Assembly: GCA_016929605.1 (NCBI GenBank) | Contig: JAFGIM010000039.1 | Coordinates: forward strand, 1 to 43,962 | DNA length: 43,962 nt | Source: Spirochaetales bacterium | GTDB lineage: Bacteria; Spirochaetota; Spirochaetia; Treponematales; Treponemataceae | Direction: 5' to 3' | Part shown: one piece after another, positions 23,516 to 32,530 of the stretch | Numbering within the stretch: position 1 is the first letter of the stretch | How the letters are laid out: the number at the start of each line of letters is the position of its first letter | Program-made: the position numbers and the translations under genes | Notes under the pieces: generated by a model | The model's input: only the letters and a program-made list of their open reading frames with translations | Databases searched by the model: none | Told to the model about the DNA's origin: nothing

Positions 23516-24931
23516 CTAGCGCTCCCGCTCCTCCCATTTTCGGCGGCTTCCCTTTACTTCAAGAACAACAGGTATTTCGTCAAAACCCAAATCCTTGCGA
23601 ATACGGTTTCGTAAATAGGATATGTAGGATTCGCTGACAGCCTCGGGCCGGGTGGCAAAGGCAAGAAACTTTACCGGGTTAGCTTGCGTTTGTACCAGGT
23701 AGCGAATCTTGAATTTATTCATACGTCCCTGCGGCGGCGGGGAGGCGGTAATCCAGTCGTTAAGCGCAAGGTTCAAGGCGGAGGTATCCACCCGACGAGA
23801 TAGTTGCTTCCACAGACGAAGCGCCGTGGACAGAAGCTCCGAGATTCCTGTTCCGTTAAGCGCGGACAGGGATAGAACCGGAGCCCATTCCATCTGCCCA
23901 AAGGAAATGCGCAGATTGCGTACTGCATCCTTAAAGGTCTTGGGGCTGCCATCCATGGTATCCCATTTGTTCAGCACGAAAATGACTCCAAGCCCCTCGT
24001 TGGCGGCGTGCGCGATTATCTTTTTATCCTGGTCGGCAAGTCCTTCCTGTGCATCTATCATGTGTATAACGATATCGGCGTGCTTAAGGGTCTTGATTGC
24101 GCGATTTACGGAATAGTATTCGATGTCTTCTTTAACCCTGCTTTTTTTGCGAATTCCGGCGGTATCCAGAACGCGAAAGCGCGTTCCTTTATGGGTAAAG
24201 TCGCCTTCTACTACGTCCCGGGTTGTGCCGGCAATGTCGGAAACGATGGAAGCTTGGCGCCCGGTTAAACGGTTGGACAGGGTGCTTTTGCCGGTGTTTG
24301 GTTTCCCCACTATGGCCAGCCGAATAATTTCTTCCGGCGCTCCTTCTTCCACCCGGGAAAAATCAAGGCGTGCGGTGATGGCCTCGGCAAGCTCGGTTAT
24401 ATTATCCCCATGCTCGGCACTGACAAAATGCACCTCGGTAAAGCCGTACTGCAAAAAGTTCCAGGCATCTGCCTCGCGTCGGCCGCCCTCGGTCTTATTA
24501 ACGGCTACGACGAGCTTATTCATGTAAGGCCTGAGCAAGGCAATAAACTCTTCGTCTTCGGCAGTAGCCGCTCCGGCTTCCAACACTAATAAAATCTCGT
24601 CGGCGTGCTTAAGCGCCTGAAGGGTTTTTTCCACAACCAGGCTATCCATTACTGCGGAGTCGGTGCCTTCTTCCCGGTCCAGCTTAAAGCCGCCGGTGTC
24701 CATAATTCTGCACGGCTTATCGTTGATAAAGGCTACGTCTTCGATCGGGTCGCGCGTTACGCCCGGGGTGGGATCTGTAATGGCGCGACGCCGCCTGAGG
24801 AAACGATTAAAAAGGGTTGATTTTCCTACGTTGGGTCTGCCGACGATAACGATAAGGGGCAGATTGCGATACTTTCTGGAGCGGTCAAATACGGGATCGG
24901 CAAGGCCGTCCTCGTCAATGTGTTCATTCAT
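23516..24931 (-). CDS. der: Ribosome biogenesis GTPase Der (EngA)
   Basis: A 471-residue protein with two tandem G domains and a KH-like C-terminus, essential for 50S assembly. The G1 motifs are GRPNVGKS (residues 31-38) and GKPNTGKS (209-216), with switch sequences PGVTRDPIED and AGTTRDVVEG. The second domain has a normal NKWD, but the first reads NKTE (145-148) where NKxD is expected, a conservative change in guanine recognition. The C-terminus has the family's FKIRYLVQTQANP. The ATG at 24931 overlaps the ptsI stop by 8 bases (ATGAATGA), indicating translational coupling to ptsI. Confidence 0.95.
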   Translation of the reverse strand: MNEHIDEDGLADPVFDRSRKYRNLPLIVIVGRPNVGKSTLFNRFLRRRRAITDPTPGVTRDPIEDVAFINDKPCRIMDTGGFKLDREEGTDSAVMDSLVVEKTLQALKHADEILLVLEAGAATAEDEEFIALLRPYMNKLVVAVNKTEGGRREADAWNFLQYGFTEVHFVSAEHGDNITELAEAITARLDFSRVEEGAPEEIIRLAIVGKPNTGKSTLSNRLTGRQASIVSDIAGTTRDVVEGDFTHKGTRFRVLDTAGIRKKSRVKEDIEYYSVNRAIKTLKHADIVIHMIDAQEGLADQDKKIIAHAANEGLGVIFVLNKWDTMDGSPKTFKDAVRNLRISFGQMEWAPVLSLSALNGTGISELLSTALRLWKQLSRRVDTSALNLALNDWITASPPPQGRMNKFKIRYLVQTQANPVKFLAFATRPEAVSESYISYLRNRIRKDLGFDEIPVVLEVKGSRRKWEERER

Positions 24932-26672
24932 ATGTCTTAAGTCGTTCCTGTACGAGTTTACGTATCTCGCGTGCGGCGGACAGCTCCATAGCTGCCTCGG
25001 CGCATTCCACTGCGTCGGCAAGCGACGCTCTACGAATCAATTCCTTTACCGCGCTGATACGGGAGGAAGCCATACTAAAATTGCGAAGTCCCATACCCAT
25101 TAGCAGGAACACCGAGGCGGCATCTCCCGCCATTTCTCCGCACATCGATACGTCGGTATGTGTCTGTGTACCGGCATCGATGGTTTTTTGAATCATCCTT
25201 AAAACCGCAGGATTAAACCCATCGTACAAATGCGCTACCAGGGTGTTTTCCCGGTCGCAGGCCATGGTGTACTGAATCAGGTCATTCGTGCCGATCGACA
25301 TAAAATCTGCCTTTTTGGCCAAGAGGTCCGCGCACACCGCAGCAGCCGGGGTTTCTATCATTATACCGGTTTTTATCCGTCGGTTATATGCCTGTCCACG
25401 CCGCTCGCATTCGTTTTTTGCCTCTTCCAATACATCAAGGGCAGCATCAAGTTCTTCCACATTAGAGATCATGGGAAACATGATCCTGACATCCCCCTCC
25501 GCACTGGCGCGAAGGATTGCCCTGAGCTGGGCGCTAAAAAGCTCGCGCCGATCAAGGCAAAACCGGATAGCCCGCCAGCCAAGCAAGGGATTCTTTTCTG
25601 TAAGGGAAAGTTGTTCCCCTATCATCTTGTCGCCGCCAGCGTCCAGGGTACGAATAACCAGAGGTGTGTCCTTAAGAAGACGAGCAGCCTCCAGGTAAGA
25701 AGCGAGCTGCGTTTCCTCGTCCGGTAGATTAAGCGAACCCATAAACAAAAACTCGGAGCGAAAGAGGCCTACGCCCTCTGCCCCCTCGGCAATGGCGTCC
25801 TCTGCTTCCGCAGCAAGGGCGATGTTCGCTCGCAATACCATGCGCGCACCGTCGCGGGTAACCGAGGGTGCGCGAATCCGCGTTTCTTTTTCCTTTCCGG
25901 ATTCACCCGGCGCCGCGCTTTGAACACGGTAGGCGGAGAGCTGTCCGGTGGTAGGAGATACAATGACCAAGCCATTATCTGCATCCAGGATGACGGTCTG
26001 TCCGTCTTCAACCTGGGAGGCAAACGAGCGAACGCCCATTACCGCCGGTATGCGCCAGGAGCGGGCAAGGATAGCCACATGACTGGTAGCCCCGCCTTCT
26101 TCCAGAATAATGCCGGAAATTCCTGAATCCTTAAGCGACAAGGCTTGCGAGGGTTTTAGATTACGGGCCACCAATATGGTTCCCGGAGGAATAAAAGTGG
26201 TAGTAGAAGACCTTTTTAAGCCTTTGCCCTGTGTTCCGTGTCGCAAGGCCGCAACATGGCTCATTACCCGGCCAAAGGCATCCTCGATATCCACCGCCCG
26301 TTCGGCCAGATACGCATCGCCGGTGGAGCGAAGGATTCCCGAAGATTCTTCTACCGCGTCTTGAAGAACTGCTTCCACGTTAAGTAAACGCGTCTCCAAA
26401 TCCCGCTTGATGCGGGGAATAAACTCAGGATCAGAAAGCATCAACAGATGCGCGTTAAGGATTTCGCTTTGTTCGCGATTACGATCGTCCAGCAAGAGAG
26501 TAATTTCCCTGCGAGAGGTTTCCAAAGCAGTATCAAAAAGGCTCCATTCGGCGTCCACAGCCTCGCCGTTGATGGGATATCGGGATATTTCTGCGGTATC
26601 TTCGTCGGGAAAACAAAACACGGGACCAATTGCAATGCCCCGAGACGCCGACAAGCCTTCAAGCTTTCTCAC
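24924..26672 (-). CDS. ptsI: PTS Enzyme I (phosphoenolpyruvate-protein phosphotransferase)
   Basis: A 582-residue cytoplasmic enzyme that moves phosphate from PEP to HPr. The phospho-histidine is His198 in GGATSHVAILARSWRIPA; the PEP-binding part holds FRSEFLFM, IMIETPAAAV, ADFMSIGTNDLIQY and catalytic Cys in VSMCGEMAGD. The GTG at 26672 is chosen because the family begins directly with RKLEGLSASRGIAIG and because TATAGT (26685-26680) stands 7 bases before it; an in-frame ATG at 26711 would add 13 residues and has no ribosome binding site. No HPr or sugar-specific EII gene is nearby. It leads the ptsI-der-merR-rsm22 operon. Confidence 0.9.
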   Translation of the reverse strand: MRKLEGLSASRGIAIGPVFCFPDEDTAEISRYPINGEAVDAEWSLFDTALETSRREITLLLDDRNREQSEILNAHLLMLSDPEFIPRIKRDLETRLLNVEAVLQDAVEESSGILRSTGDAYLAERAVDIEDAFGRVMSHVAALRHGTQGKGLKRSSTTTFIPPGTILVARNLKPSQALSLKDSGISGIILEEGGATSHVAILARSWRIPAVMGVRSFASQVEDGQTVILDADNGLVIVSPTTGQLSAYRVQSAAPGESGKEKETRIRAPSVTRDGARMVLRANIALAAEAEDAIAEGAEGVGLFRSEFLFMGSLNLPDEETQLASYLEAARLLKDTPLVIRTLDAGGDKMIGEQLSLTEKNPLLGWRAIRFCLDRRELFSAQLRAILRASAEGDVRIMFPMISNVEELDAALDVLEEAKNECERRGQAYNRRIKTGIMIETPAAAVCADLLAKKADFMSIGTNDLIQYTMACDRENTLVAHLYDGFNPAVLRMIQKTIDAGTQTHTDVSMCGEMAGDAASVFLLMGMGLRNFSMASSRISAVKELIRRASLADAVECAEAAMELSAAREIRKLVQERLKTYE

Positions 26673-26701
26673 GCCTTCCACTATAGCGTAAAAACCCTCC
26701 C

Positions 26702-26730
26702 TTGCATACACGGGAAAATCGGCGTATCAT
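26702..26730 (+). promoter_or_regulatory. Promoter of the GerMN gene, probably leaderless
   Basis: TTGCAT (26702-26707), 17-base spacer, TATCAT (26725-26730), then 6 bases to the ATG at 26737. It overlaps the region in front of ptsI. Confidence 0.6.
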
Positions 26731-26736
26731 GGGGCC

Positions 26737-27570
26737 ATGGCGGACAAAAAGAAGAAAAAATCTGCATCCCTGGGTTGTCTATTCTGGATTGCCTTTATCC
26801 TGCTCATCCTGGTTCTGTTCTTCTTTAACCGGAACAATATCCGTTCTGTTATGGAAAAAACCGGCGCGGCAGAATTGATCTCCGGTCGATCAAAAACGGA
26901 AACCCGAGACACTGGACCCGAAGGCCCCAAAATTCCTGACATTACTACTGATACTCCCAAAGCCCCGGAAGAACCCCTGGTTGAACGCCCCGCCCTGGAG
27001 GCAGAGAGGCCGGTAGCTAAAACCGAAAAACCTGCCGAAAGCCCCAAACCGGTTGCCGAAAAACCTGCGGTTACAACCGAGAAAACCGAGGTAAAACCTG
27101 CGGTTAAAAAAACGGAAGCGGTAAAAAAAGAGGAGCCCAAGGCAGCACCTACCCGAAAGGCCACCCTCTTTTTTGTGTCTATCGACTCCGATGGCCGCAT
27201 CCTGCGACGAGAAATTTCGCGCCAGATTGCCCAAAGCGACTCTCCGCTATCCGACACAATTAAAACCCTGCTTAGGGGAACCACAGCAGAAGAATCCAAA
27301 AAAGATATCCGATCGCTTATTCCCGGAGGAACCAAGCTTCTTTCGGCCACCGTTAAGGACGGGGTTGCTACATTGAACATGAGTGAGGAATTCCAGTTTA
27401 ACCAATACGGTATAGAAGGATATTTAGGGCAACTTGCCCAGGTGGTTTTTACCGCCACGGCCTTTCCAACGGTTACATCAGTTCAGTTCCTGATAGACGG
27501 CCAACGCCGGGAATACCTTGGTGCAGAGGGCGTCTGGATTGGCACTCCTCTTTCTCGCGACAAGTTTTAG
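26737..27570 (+). CDS. Membrane-anchored GerMN-domain protein
   Basis: A 277-residue protein: Lys-rich start, one membrane helix at about 13-31 (CLFWIAFILLILVLFFF), a long Pro/Glu/Lys-rich stalk to about 145, and a C-terminal GerMN domain (about 147-265) with TLFFVSIDSDGRIL, SDTIKTLLRG and SLIPGGTKLLSATVKDGVA, the usual GerMN order. GerMN domains occur in sporulation proteins and in non-sporeforming envelope proteins, so an envelope role in the periplasm is the fair reading here. The start codon has no Shine-Dalgarno. Its stop overlaps the convergent ymdB-type stop by 4 bases. Confidence 0.9.
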   Translation: MADKKKKKSASLGCLFWIAFILLILVLFFFNRNNIRSVMEKTGAAELISGRSKTETRDTGPEGPKIPDITTDTPKAPEEPLVERPALEAERPVAKTEKPAESPKPVAEKPAVTTEKTEVKPAVKKTEAVKKEEPKAAPTRKATLFFVSIDSDGRILRREISRQIAQSDSPLSDTIKTLLRGTTAEESKKDIRSLIPGGTKLLSATVKDGVATLNMSEEFQFNQYGIEGYLGQLAQVVFTATAFPTVTSVQFLIDGQRREYLGAEGVWIGTPLSRDKF

Positions 27571-28394
27571 ACTGTTTCCTCGATTACTTCCACTCTTCGC
27601 ACCGATATAGCCTTGCGGGTTTCCGGATCTATATAGACCAGAAGCCCGCGCAGGGCGCCTGCTCCTTCGGCAGCCTCCATCCGGTACAGTACCTGGGTAA
27701 TATTTCTCTTTATGGAAATCTCCGGCGCAGAACCAATAACCGACCGCCAGGGTCCGGTCATGCCCAAATCGGTAATATAGGCGGTGCCGCCGGGCAACAC
27801 CCTTTCGTCCGCTGTTTGCACATGAGTGTGCGTCCCAGCTACCACCGAGACCTTCCCGTCGAGCATCAGGGCAAAGGCTTCCTTTTCCTGTGTTGACTCT
27901 GCGTGAAAATCAACCAGGATCATCGCCCCAGAATCCTTGAGCGAAAGGGTTTCCAGGGCGGTGCGCATATACACAAAGGGACAGTCAAGGGCGGTCATAT
28001 CTTCCCTACCTTGAACATTGAATACCGCAAAGGTATGTCCGTTTTTTTCGTAGATTCCCATGCCATGACCAGGAAGGGATTCTTCCGCGGTAAGACCCCG
28101 GGAAGGAAAGTTTGCAGGACGCAATACCGCCGGGTTTACATCAAGAACCGGCCAGTGATCCCGTTTTTCAAAAGAATGATTGCCACCGGTTATCACATCG
28201 GCGCCGGCTGCAAGGATTGCTTCGGCGTCTCCTGAGGAAAGGCCAATACCCCCAGTCGCATTTTCACCGTTGATAACACAAAAATCAATGGATTCTCGCT
28301 CTATAAGCTTGGGTAGTAGATTGGTAACCGCGCGTACGCCTACGCTCGCGCACACATCCCCGGCCAGAAATACGGTGCACAGATTATTCTTCAT
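27567..28394 (-). CDS. ymdB: YmdB-family metallophosphoesterase
   Basis: A 275-residue enzyme of the calcineurin-like fold, YmdB type (a cyclic-nucleotide phosphodiesterase in Bacillus). Metal ligands are visible: FLAGDVC, VINGENAT, TGGNHSFEK, VDFHAEST and GTHTHVQTAD. The ending IDPETRKAISVRRVEVIEE matches the family. The ATG at 28394 overlaps the stop of the preceding phosphodiesterase by 11 bases (ATGAAGAATAA), so the two are coupled. In other bacteria ymdB often follows rny; it does not here. The 3' end meets the GerMN gene tail to tail. Confidence 0.9.
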   Translation of the reverse strand: MKNNLCTVFLAGDVCASVGVRAVTNLLPKLIERESIDFCVINGENATGGIGLSSGDAEAILAAGADVITGGNHSFEKRDHWPVLDVNPAVLRPANFPSRGLTAEESLPGHGMGIYEKNGHTFAVFNVQGREDMTALDCPFVYMRTALETLSLKDSGAMILVDFHAESTQEKEAFALMLDGKVSVVAGTHTHVQTADERVLPGGTAYITDLGMTGPWRSVIGSAPEISIKRNITQVLYRMEAAEGAGALRGLLVYIDPETRKAISVRRVEVIEETV

Positions 28395-29097
28395 CGGTAT
28401 AAACAGCAGTGCGAAGGCTTTGAATAATGCCACCCCTCCAGGGGACCTTTCGATCTTCCAGGGCTTTTACGGATCGTTCAATATCGTAGGGAATTCGGAC
28501 AATCTCGAAGGTGGCGTCATCTTCGGTAAGGTGAACAATACCGAACGAGGCTCGATTATCGCGGTCCAGGGGCTTACCCAGGCTTCCGGGATTAAAAATG
28601 CGCGCCTTGCCTACAGTCTGATTCCGGGGAACATGGGTGTGACCGCAGATATACAGGATGCGCGACGTGGTGTCTATTTTGCTTTCGTCCAGGGTTTCTT
28701 CGTCCGAGCCATGGCGGCCGTGAATAAGATCACATTTCCAGGAGAGCGCTTCGAAGCGATGGCGAGTGTGTAAATTTTTAAGCCATTCGATGCTTTGGGG
28801 AGAAAGCTGTTCACGAGTCCAGCGACAGTGGGTTACCCCTTCCGGACTGCCAAAATAGGGATTATGATCAAGGGCGTGTTCATTGATGATATACCGATCA
28901 TGATTGCCGGATAAAAACACCTGTGCGGGATAGGTTTTGAGCAGGGAGACAGTTTCTTCGGGAAAGGGACCAAGATTAACGTAATCGCCCAAGAAGAAGA
29001 CCGGTTCGCCGGAAAGACCATGTGAGGTCAGGTAGGAAAAGAAGGCTTCCAAGGCCGGTAAGTTGGAGTGAATATCAGAAGCCAGTATGAATTTCAT
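28384..29097 (-). CDS. MJ0936/YfcE-type phosphodiesterase
   Basis: A 237-residue metallophosphoesterase. The metal-binding motifs are in order: ASDIHSN, FLGDYVNLGP, SGNHDRY, IHGRHGS, ICGHTHVP and IFNPGSLGKP. It hydrolyses small phosphodiesters in related enzymes; the natural substrate is unknown. It is first in a two-gene unit with the YmdB-type enzyme. There is no ribosome binding site; a TTGAAT-17-TAGAAT promoter ends 9 bases before the ATG. Confidence 0.9.
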   Translation of the reverse strand: MKFILASDIHSNLPALEAFFSYLTSHGLSGEPVFFLGDYVNLGPFPEETVSLLKTYPAQVFLSGNHDRYIINEHALDHNPYFGSPEGVTHCRWTREQLSPQSIEWLKNLHTRHRFEALSWKCDLIHGRHGSDEETLDESKIDTTSRILYICGHTHVPRNQTVGKARIFNPGSLGKPLDRDNRASFGIVHLTEDDATFEIVRIPYDIERSVKALEDRKVPWRGGIIQSLRTAVYTDEE

Positions 29098-29106
29098 TAA
29101 GGCTCT

Positions 29107-29135
29107 ATTCTAGCCTACTTCCGAAGGGAATTCAA
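29107..29135 (-). promoter_or_regulatory. Promoter of the phosphodiesterase operon, near-leaderless
   Basis: On the minus strand TTGAAT (29135-29130), 17-base spacer, TAGAAT (29112-29107), 9 bases to the ATG at 29097. Confidence 0.55.
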
Positions 29136-29165
29136 TCAAGGAAAGAGAAGAAAACTTCCAGCCCC

Positions 29166-29194
29166 TTGCTTGCGCCTTTGGACGACTGTATAGT
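29166..29194 (+). promoter_or_regulatory. Promoter of the ABC-transporter operon, probably leaderless
   Basis: TTGCTT (29166-29171), 17-base spacer, TATAGT (29189-29194), then 6 bases to the ATG at 29201. The predicted start of transcription is the A of the ATG. There is no room for a cobalamin riboswitch or long leader. Confidence 0.6.
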
Positions 29195-29200
29195 GGCTAT

Positions 29201-30112
29201 ATGCACCGATGTAAGCCAGTTGCCTCCATCCCCCTCCTTCTTTCTTTCGTCCTCCTTGCCTCGTGCATGGCTAAAGGCCAACACAGCACCTCTAATGCTC
29301 CTTTGGGCATGACTAACCCGCCTGAACGGATTGTTTCACTCGCACCGGCAACCACTTCGATTATAATTGCCCTTAACGCGACAGACCGGCTTGTCGGCGT
29401 GGACTCATGGTCCGCCAAAACGCACAAGATTCCCTCCACCATTCCCCACTTTGACCTTATACGCCCGGACGCGGAAACACTTATGGCTCTTGAGCCCGAC
29501 GTGATCCTTCTTTCCAGCTTAACTGGAGAGGGAAAGCCGGAAAAAAGCCTTTCTCCCCTTATACTGCGGGGCATCAAGATAGAGATATTCCATACAAGTG
29601 AAAACCTTGCGGATGTTTTTGCCGATATACAAAGAATCGCGGATCTTCTTGGCTACTCATCAAAGGGGCAAGATCTTGTTCACCGACTAACGGACGAGGT
29701 AGAAGCGATTCGCGCTTCTGGAGCCGCGATACCGGAAGAACAGAGAAAGACCGTTTATTTTGAACTATCACCGGCGCCCGCCCTCTATAGCTTTGGCTCT
29801 GGGGTCTATCTTGATGAGCTACTTTCCATCGCGGGCGCGCACAATTGCCTTGCCGACAAAACCGGGTGGCTTGCCATAAGCGCGGAAGAGATTCTTGCCC
29901 GCTCCCCCGATGTAATCCTTACCAACACCGCCTTTATTGACGACCCGGTGCACGAGATACTCAGCAGGCCTGGATGGACCCACATTCCCGCGGTACAAAA
30001 CCATGCAGTGTACAAAATAGACAGTAACGCAAGTTCCCAACCCGGCCCCGATGTTCTTGTTGCCCTGCGGGAAATTTACAAGGCGGTATACCCCAATGGT
30101 CCCACACCCTAA
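29201..30112 (+). CDS. ABC transporter substrate-binding lipoprotein (iron/B12 type)
   Basis: A 303-residue lipoprotein. The signal ends FVLLASC (Cys22). The body is a TroA-like class III binding protein: PPERIVSLAPATTSIIIAL near the start, RPDAETLMALEPDVILLSS, and ISAEEILARSPDVILTNT before the last helix. This pattern fits FepB/BtuF-type proteins that bind ferric siderophores, haem or cobalamin; the ligand cannot be decided. It overlaps the permease gene by 17 bases, and the ATPase follows, giving a complete three-gene importer. Confidence 0.92.
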   Translation: MHRCKPVASIPLLLSFVLLASCMAKGQHSTSNAPLGMTNPPERIVSLAPATTSIIIALNATDRLVGVDSWSAKTHKIPSTIPHFDLIRPDAETLMALEPDVILLSSLTGEGKPEKSLSPLILRGIKIEIFHTSENLADVFADIQRIADLLGYSSKGQDLVHRLTDEVEAIRASGAAIPEEQRKTVYFELSPAPALYSFGSGVYLDELLSIAGAHNCLADKTGWLAISAEEILARSPDVILTNTAFIDDPVHEILSRPGWTHIPAVQNHAVYKIDSNASSQPGPDVLVALREIYKAVYPNGPTP

Positions 30113-31139
30113 ATCGCGCGCTGTTTCCCTCCTTGCCCTGTCCACTGCGGGCTCTATCTCTTGTATGCTCCTCGCCCTCGCGGTTGGAACGGTCTGGATA
30201 TCCCCTCGGTCGCTTTTCTCCGCCCTGTCTTCGCTTAACTCACCCGAACCCTCTTTGGAAAAGGCCATTATTCTTTCTCTCAGGCTGCCCCGGGTACTCC
30301 TTGCCTTTGCCGCAGGGGCTGCCTTTTCCGTTAGCGGGGCAGCGCTCCAGGCTGTGCTTAAAAACCCCCTTGCCTCCCCTTTTACCCTTGGTGTATCCGC
30401 CGGTGCATCCCTTGGCGCTGGCTCGGTAATTCTTTTTGGACTAAGCTCCTCCCTTGCCGCCGCAAGCGGTATCCTTTCCCTTGCCAGCGCGCCTCTTGCG
30501 GGTTTTTTGATGGCAATGCTTACTGTTGGTATTTTGTTACGTTTTTCTCGCGCCGTAGATCCAGACCTTTCGGGCACTACGGTTATTCTTGCGGGAATGG
30601 TTATATCGCTCTTCCTGAACGCTCTGCTTACCCTTGCAACCGCGCTCTCCCGCGAAAGTGTCCAACGCCTTGTGTTCTGGCAAATGGGCAGTTTTGCCCT
30701 TAAAGGTCCCTACGCGGTTGTGGTGGTGTGGGTTACTGCGCTCGCGGGCATAAGCCTGCTTAGTCTCTTTCATCGCGAGCTGGACATCCTTACCTTTGGA
30801 GACGATGAAGCTGTCTCCCTTGGCGTTAACTCAGGGCGAATGAGGGTAATTCTTATAGCTATTTCGGCGGTTATGACGGGTACCGCCGTTTCCTTTGTGG
30901 GAGTTATTGGCTTTGTCGATCTTGCCGTTCCTCATGCGGTGCGCCGGATCGCAGGTCCCGCCCATAGATTACTCATACCCCTCTGCGCCCTGTGGGGAGG
31001 AACCCTGATGGTGGCGGCAGACCTTATCGCGCGGATTGTCCTTGCCCCTACAGAGTTACCGGTAGGCGCCGTCACTGCCTTGTTGGGAGCCCCCTTTTTT
31101 GCCCGTCTGTGGATGCACGCAGGACGGAGGGATCGATGA
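30096..31139 (+). CDS. FecCD-type ABC transporter permease
   Basis: A 347-residue inner-membrane protein with about nine or ten helices. Family motifs are clear: LSLRLPRVLLAFAAGAAFSV, SGAALQAVLKNPLASPFTLG, VSAGASLGA, GVNSGRM and GVIGFVDLAVPHAVRRIAG. It forms the transport channel for the iron/B12-type importer. The ATG at 30096 is chosen because the hydrophobic N-terminus begins soon after; an alternative near 30051 would lie deep in the binding-protein gene. Its stop overlaps the ATPase start (ATGA). Confidence 0.92.
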   Translation: MVPHPKSRAVSLLALSTAGSISCMLLALAVGTVWISPRSLFSALSSLNSPEPSLEKAIILSLRLPRVLLAFAAGAAFSVSGAALQAVLKNPLASPFTLGVSAGASLGAGSVILFGLSSSLAAASGILSLASAPLAGFLMAMLTVGILLRFSRAVDPDLSGTTVILAGMVISLFLNALLTLATALSRESVQRLVFWQMGSFALKGPYAVVVVWVTALAGISLLSLFHRELDILTFGDDEAVSLGVNSGRMRVILIAISAVMTGTAVSFVGVIGFVDLAVPHAVRRIAGPAHRLLIPLCALWGGTLMVAADLIARIVLAPTELPVGAVTALLGAPFFARLWMHAGRRDR

Positions 31140-31942
31140 ACACCAGTAGCGCTAATTCTGTAATAACGACGAAGCAGCTCTCTGCCGGATACGGTCCAAA
31201 GGGTCAGTCCCCGGTGCTTAAGTCGCTTGATCTTTCAATACCCTCCGCTTCCCGTGTCGCCATTATTGGCCCCAATGGGTCGGGTAAAACCACCCTGCTT
31301 CGGGTTATTGCAGGGGTCCTCCCGTATACGGGCTCCCTTATTCTTACAGATCGTCAAGGCAGGGAAACAGAGCGCTCAAGCGTTTCGGGACGGGAAGCTG
31401 CAAAAAAAATAGCGTTTCTTGCTCAAATTTCATCCTCGTATTTTCCCTATACAGTGCGCGAGGCCACTCTGATGGGTCGCTACGCTCATCAAAGCGCATC
31501 CTCTCTTGGCGGCTTTTCTTTCGCCGACAAGGCGGTGGTTGATCAGGTGCTTAATGAGTGCGGACTTACTGAACTTGAACACACCCGCCTTGCAGAGCTC
31601 TCTGGCGGGCAGCTCCAGAGGGTGTTCTTGGCGCGAGCCCTTGCCCAACAAGCCGAGATTCTCCTCCTGGACGAGATGACCAATCATCTTGACCTGTATT
31701 ATCAACTTGAACTTATCGACTCGATCCGGGAAAGGACCCGGGACAACACAATCCGTCTTGCCCTTGGGGTATTCCACGACATTAGCCTTGCCGTTCGTTT
31801 TGCAGAAACCCTGATTGTGATGGACAGGGGAACAATTGCCATTGCTGGACCGAGCGCACAAGTAATCCGTTCTGACCAGATAAATCAGGTGTACTCCCTT
31901 AACGTGTATGAACAGCTATGCTCTCTTTCCCGGGGAATCTAA
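31136..31942 (+). CDS. ABC transporter ATP-binding protein (iron/B12 type)
   Basis: A 268-residue ATPase. Walker A GPNGSGKT (45-52), signature LSGGQLQRV, Walker B ILLLDEMTNHLD and the H-loop His in FHDISLAVRF are all intact. It powers the importer encoded just upstream. The ATG at 31136 has GGAGG 5 bases upstream and overlaps the permease stop by 4 bases. The last gene of the operon. Confidence 0.95.
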   Translation: MNTSSANSVITTKQLSAGYGPKGQSPVLKSLDLSIPSASRVAIIGPNGSGKTTLLRVIAGVLPYTGSLILTDRQGRETERSSVSGREAAKKIAFLAQISSSYFPYTVREATLMGRYAHQSASSLGGFSFADKAVVDQVLNECGLTELEHTRLAELSGGQLQRVFLARALAQQAEILLLDEMTNHLDLYYQLELIDSIRERTRDNTIRLALGVFHDISLAVRFAETLIVMDRGTIAIAGPSAQVIRSDQINQVYSLNVYEQLCSLSRGI

Positions 31943-31967
31943 TAGAGCTTTACGGCTTCTGTTATCT

Positions 31968-31996
31968 TTTACAAATCAGGAAAAATCTGATATGGT
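31968..31996 (+). promoter_or_regulatory. Promoter of the carbonic anhydrase-like operon, probably leaderless
   Basis: TTTACA (31968-31973), 17-base spacer, TATGGT (31991-31996), then 6 bases to the ATG at 32003. A GGAG at 31997-32000 is too close (2 bases) to act as a normal ribosome binding site. Confidence 0.5.
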
Positions 31997-32002
31997 GGAG
32001 AC

Positions 32003-32530
32003 ATGGTACACCGCATAAAGAATGAAATTCCGATCCTTCACGAAAGCGTCTTTGTAGCCCACAACGCAGAAGTTGCTGGCCGCGTGCGCATGGATGAAGG
32101 TTCGTCGGTCTGGTTCGGCGCGTCAGTTCGTGGTGATATAGCGCCCATCGAAATCGGAAAAGACTCCAACATTCAAGATGGAGCGGTAGTCCATTGCGAC
32201 ACCGACATCCCCTGTGTTATCGGATCCGGGGTAACCATTGGTCACGGCGCCATTATCCATTCGGCTACCATTGGAAACAACAGCCTTGTTGGCATGGGCG
32301 CGGTTATCCTTAACCAGGCAATGATTGGCGAAGATTCCATCATAGGCGCCATGTCCCTGGTCACGAGCGGGAAATCCTTCCCTCCCCGTTCCCTTCTTAT
32401 GGGAAGTCCCGCAAAGCTCGTCCGCACCCTTACCGACGAAGAAGTAGAAAAGAACCGCAAAAACGCCCTGCACTATCGCTATCTTGCCGCATCGGCAATG
32501 AACGACTATCAGGACGCGGAGACGGTGTGA
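32003..32530 (+). CDS. Gamma carbonic anhydrase-like hexapeptide-repeat protein
   Basis: A 175-residue left-handed beta-helix protein of the gamma-CA/YrdA family. The hexapeptide repeats run through the body, and the metal-binding histidines are seen in AVVHCD and GHGAIIHS. SVWFGASVRGDIAPIEIG is the conserved N-terminal motif with the Arg and Asp of the family. Whether it hydrates CO2 is not certain; many YrdA-like proteins are inactive in assays. The stop overlaps the next gene's start by 4 bases (GTGA). It is the first gene of an apparent four-gene operon to mnmA. Confidence 0.9.
   Translation: MVHRIKNEIPILHESVFVAHNAEVAGRVRMDEGSSVWFGASVRGDIAPIEIGKDSNIQDGAVVHCDTDIPCVIGSGVTIGHGAIIHSATIGNNSLVGMGAVILNQAMIGEDSIIGAMSLVTSGKSFPPRSLLMGSPAKLVRTLTDEEVEKNRKNALHYRYLAASAMNDYQDAETV

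Noticed and set aside
29098-29200. Cobalamin riboswitch or Fur-box leader before the ABC transporter
   Set aside because: Only about 100 bases separate two divergent genes, both with promoters ending next to the start codons; no B12-box-like sequence was seen.
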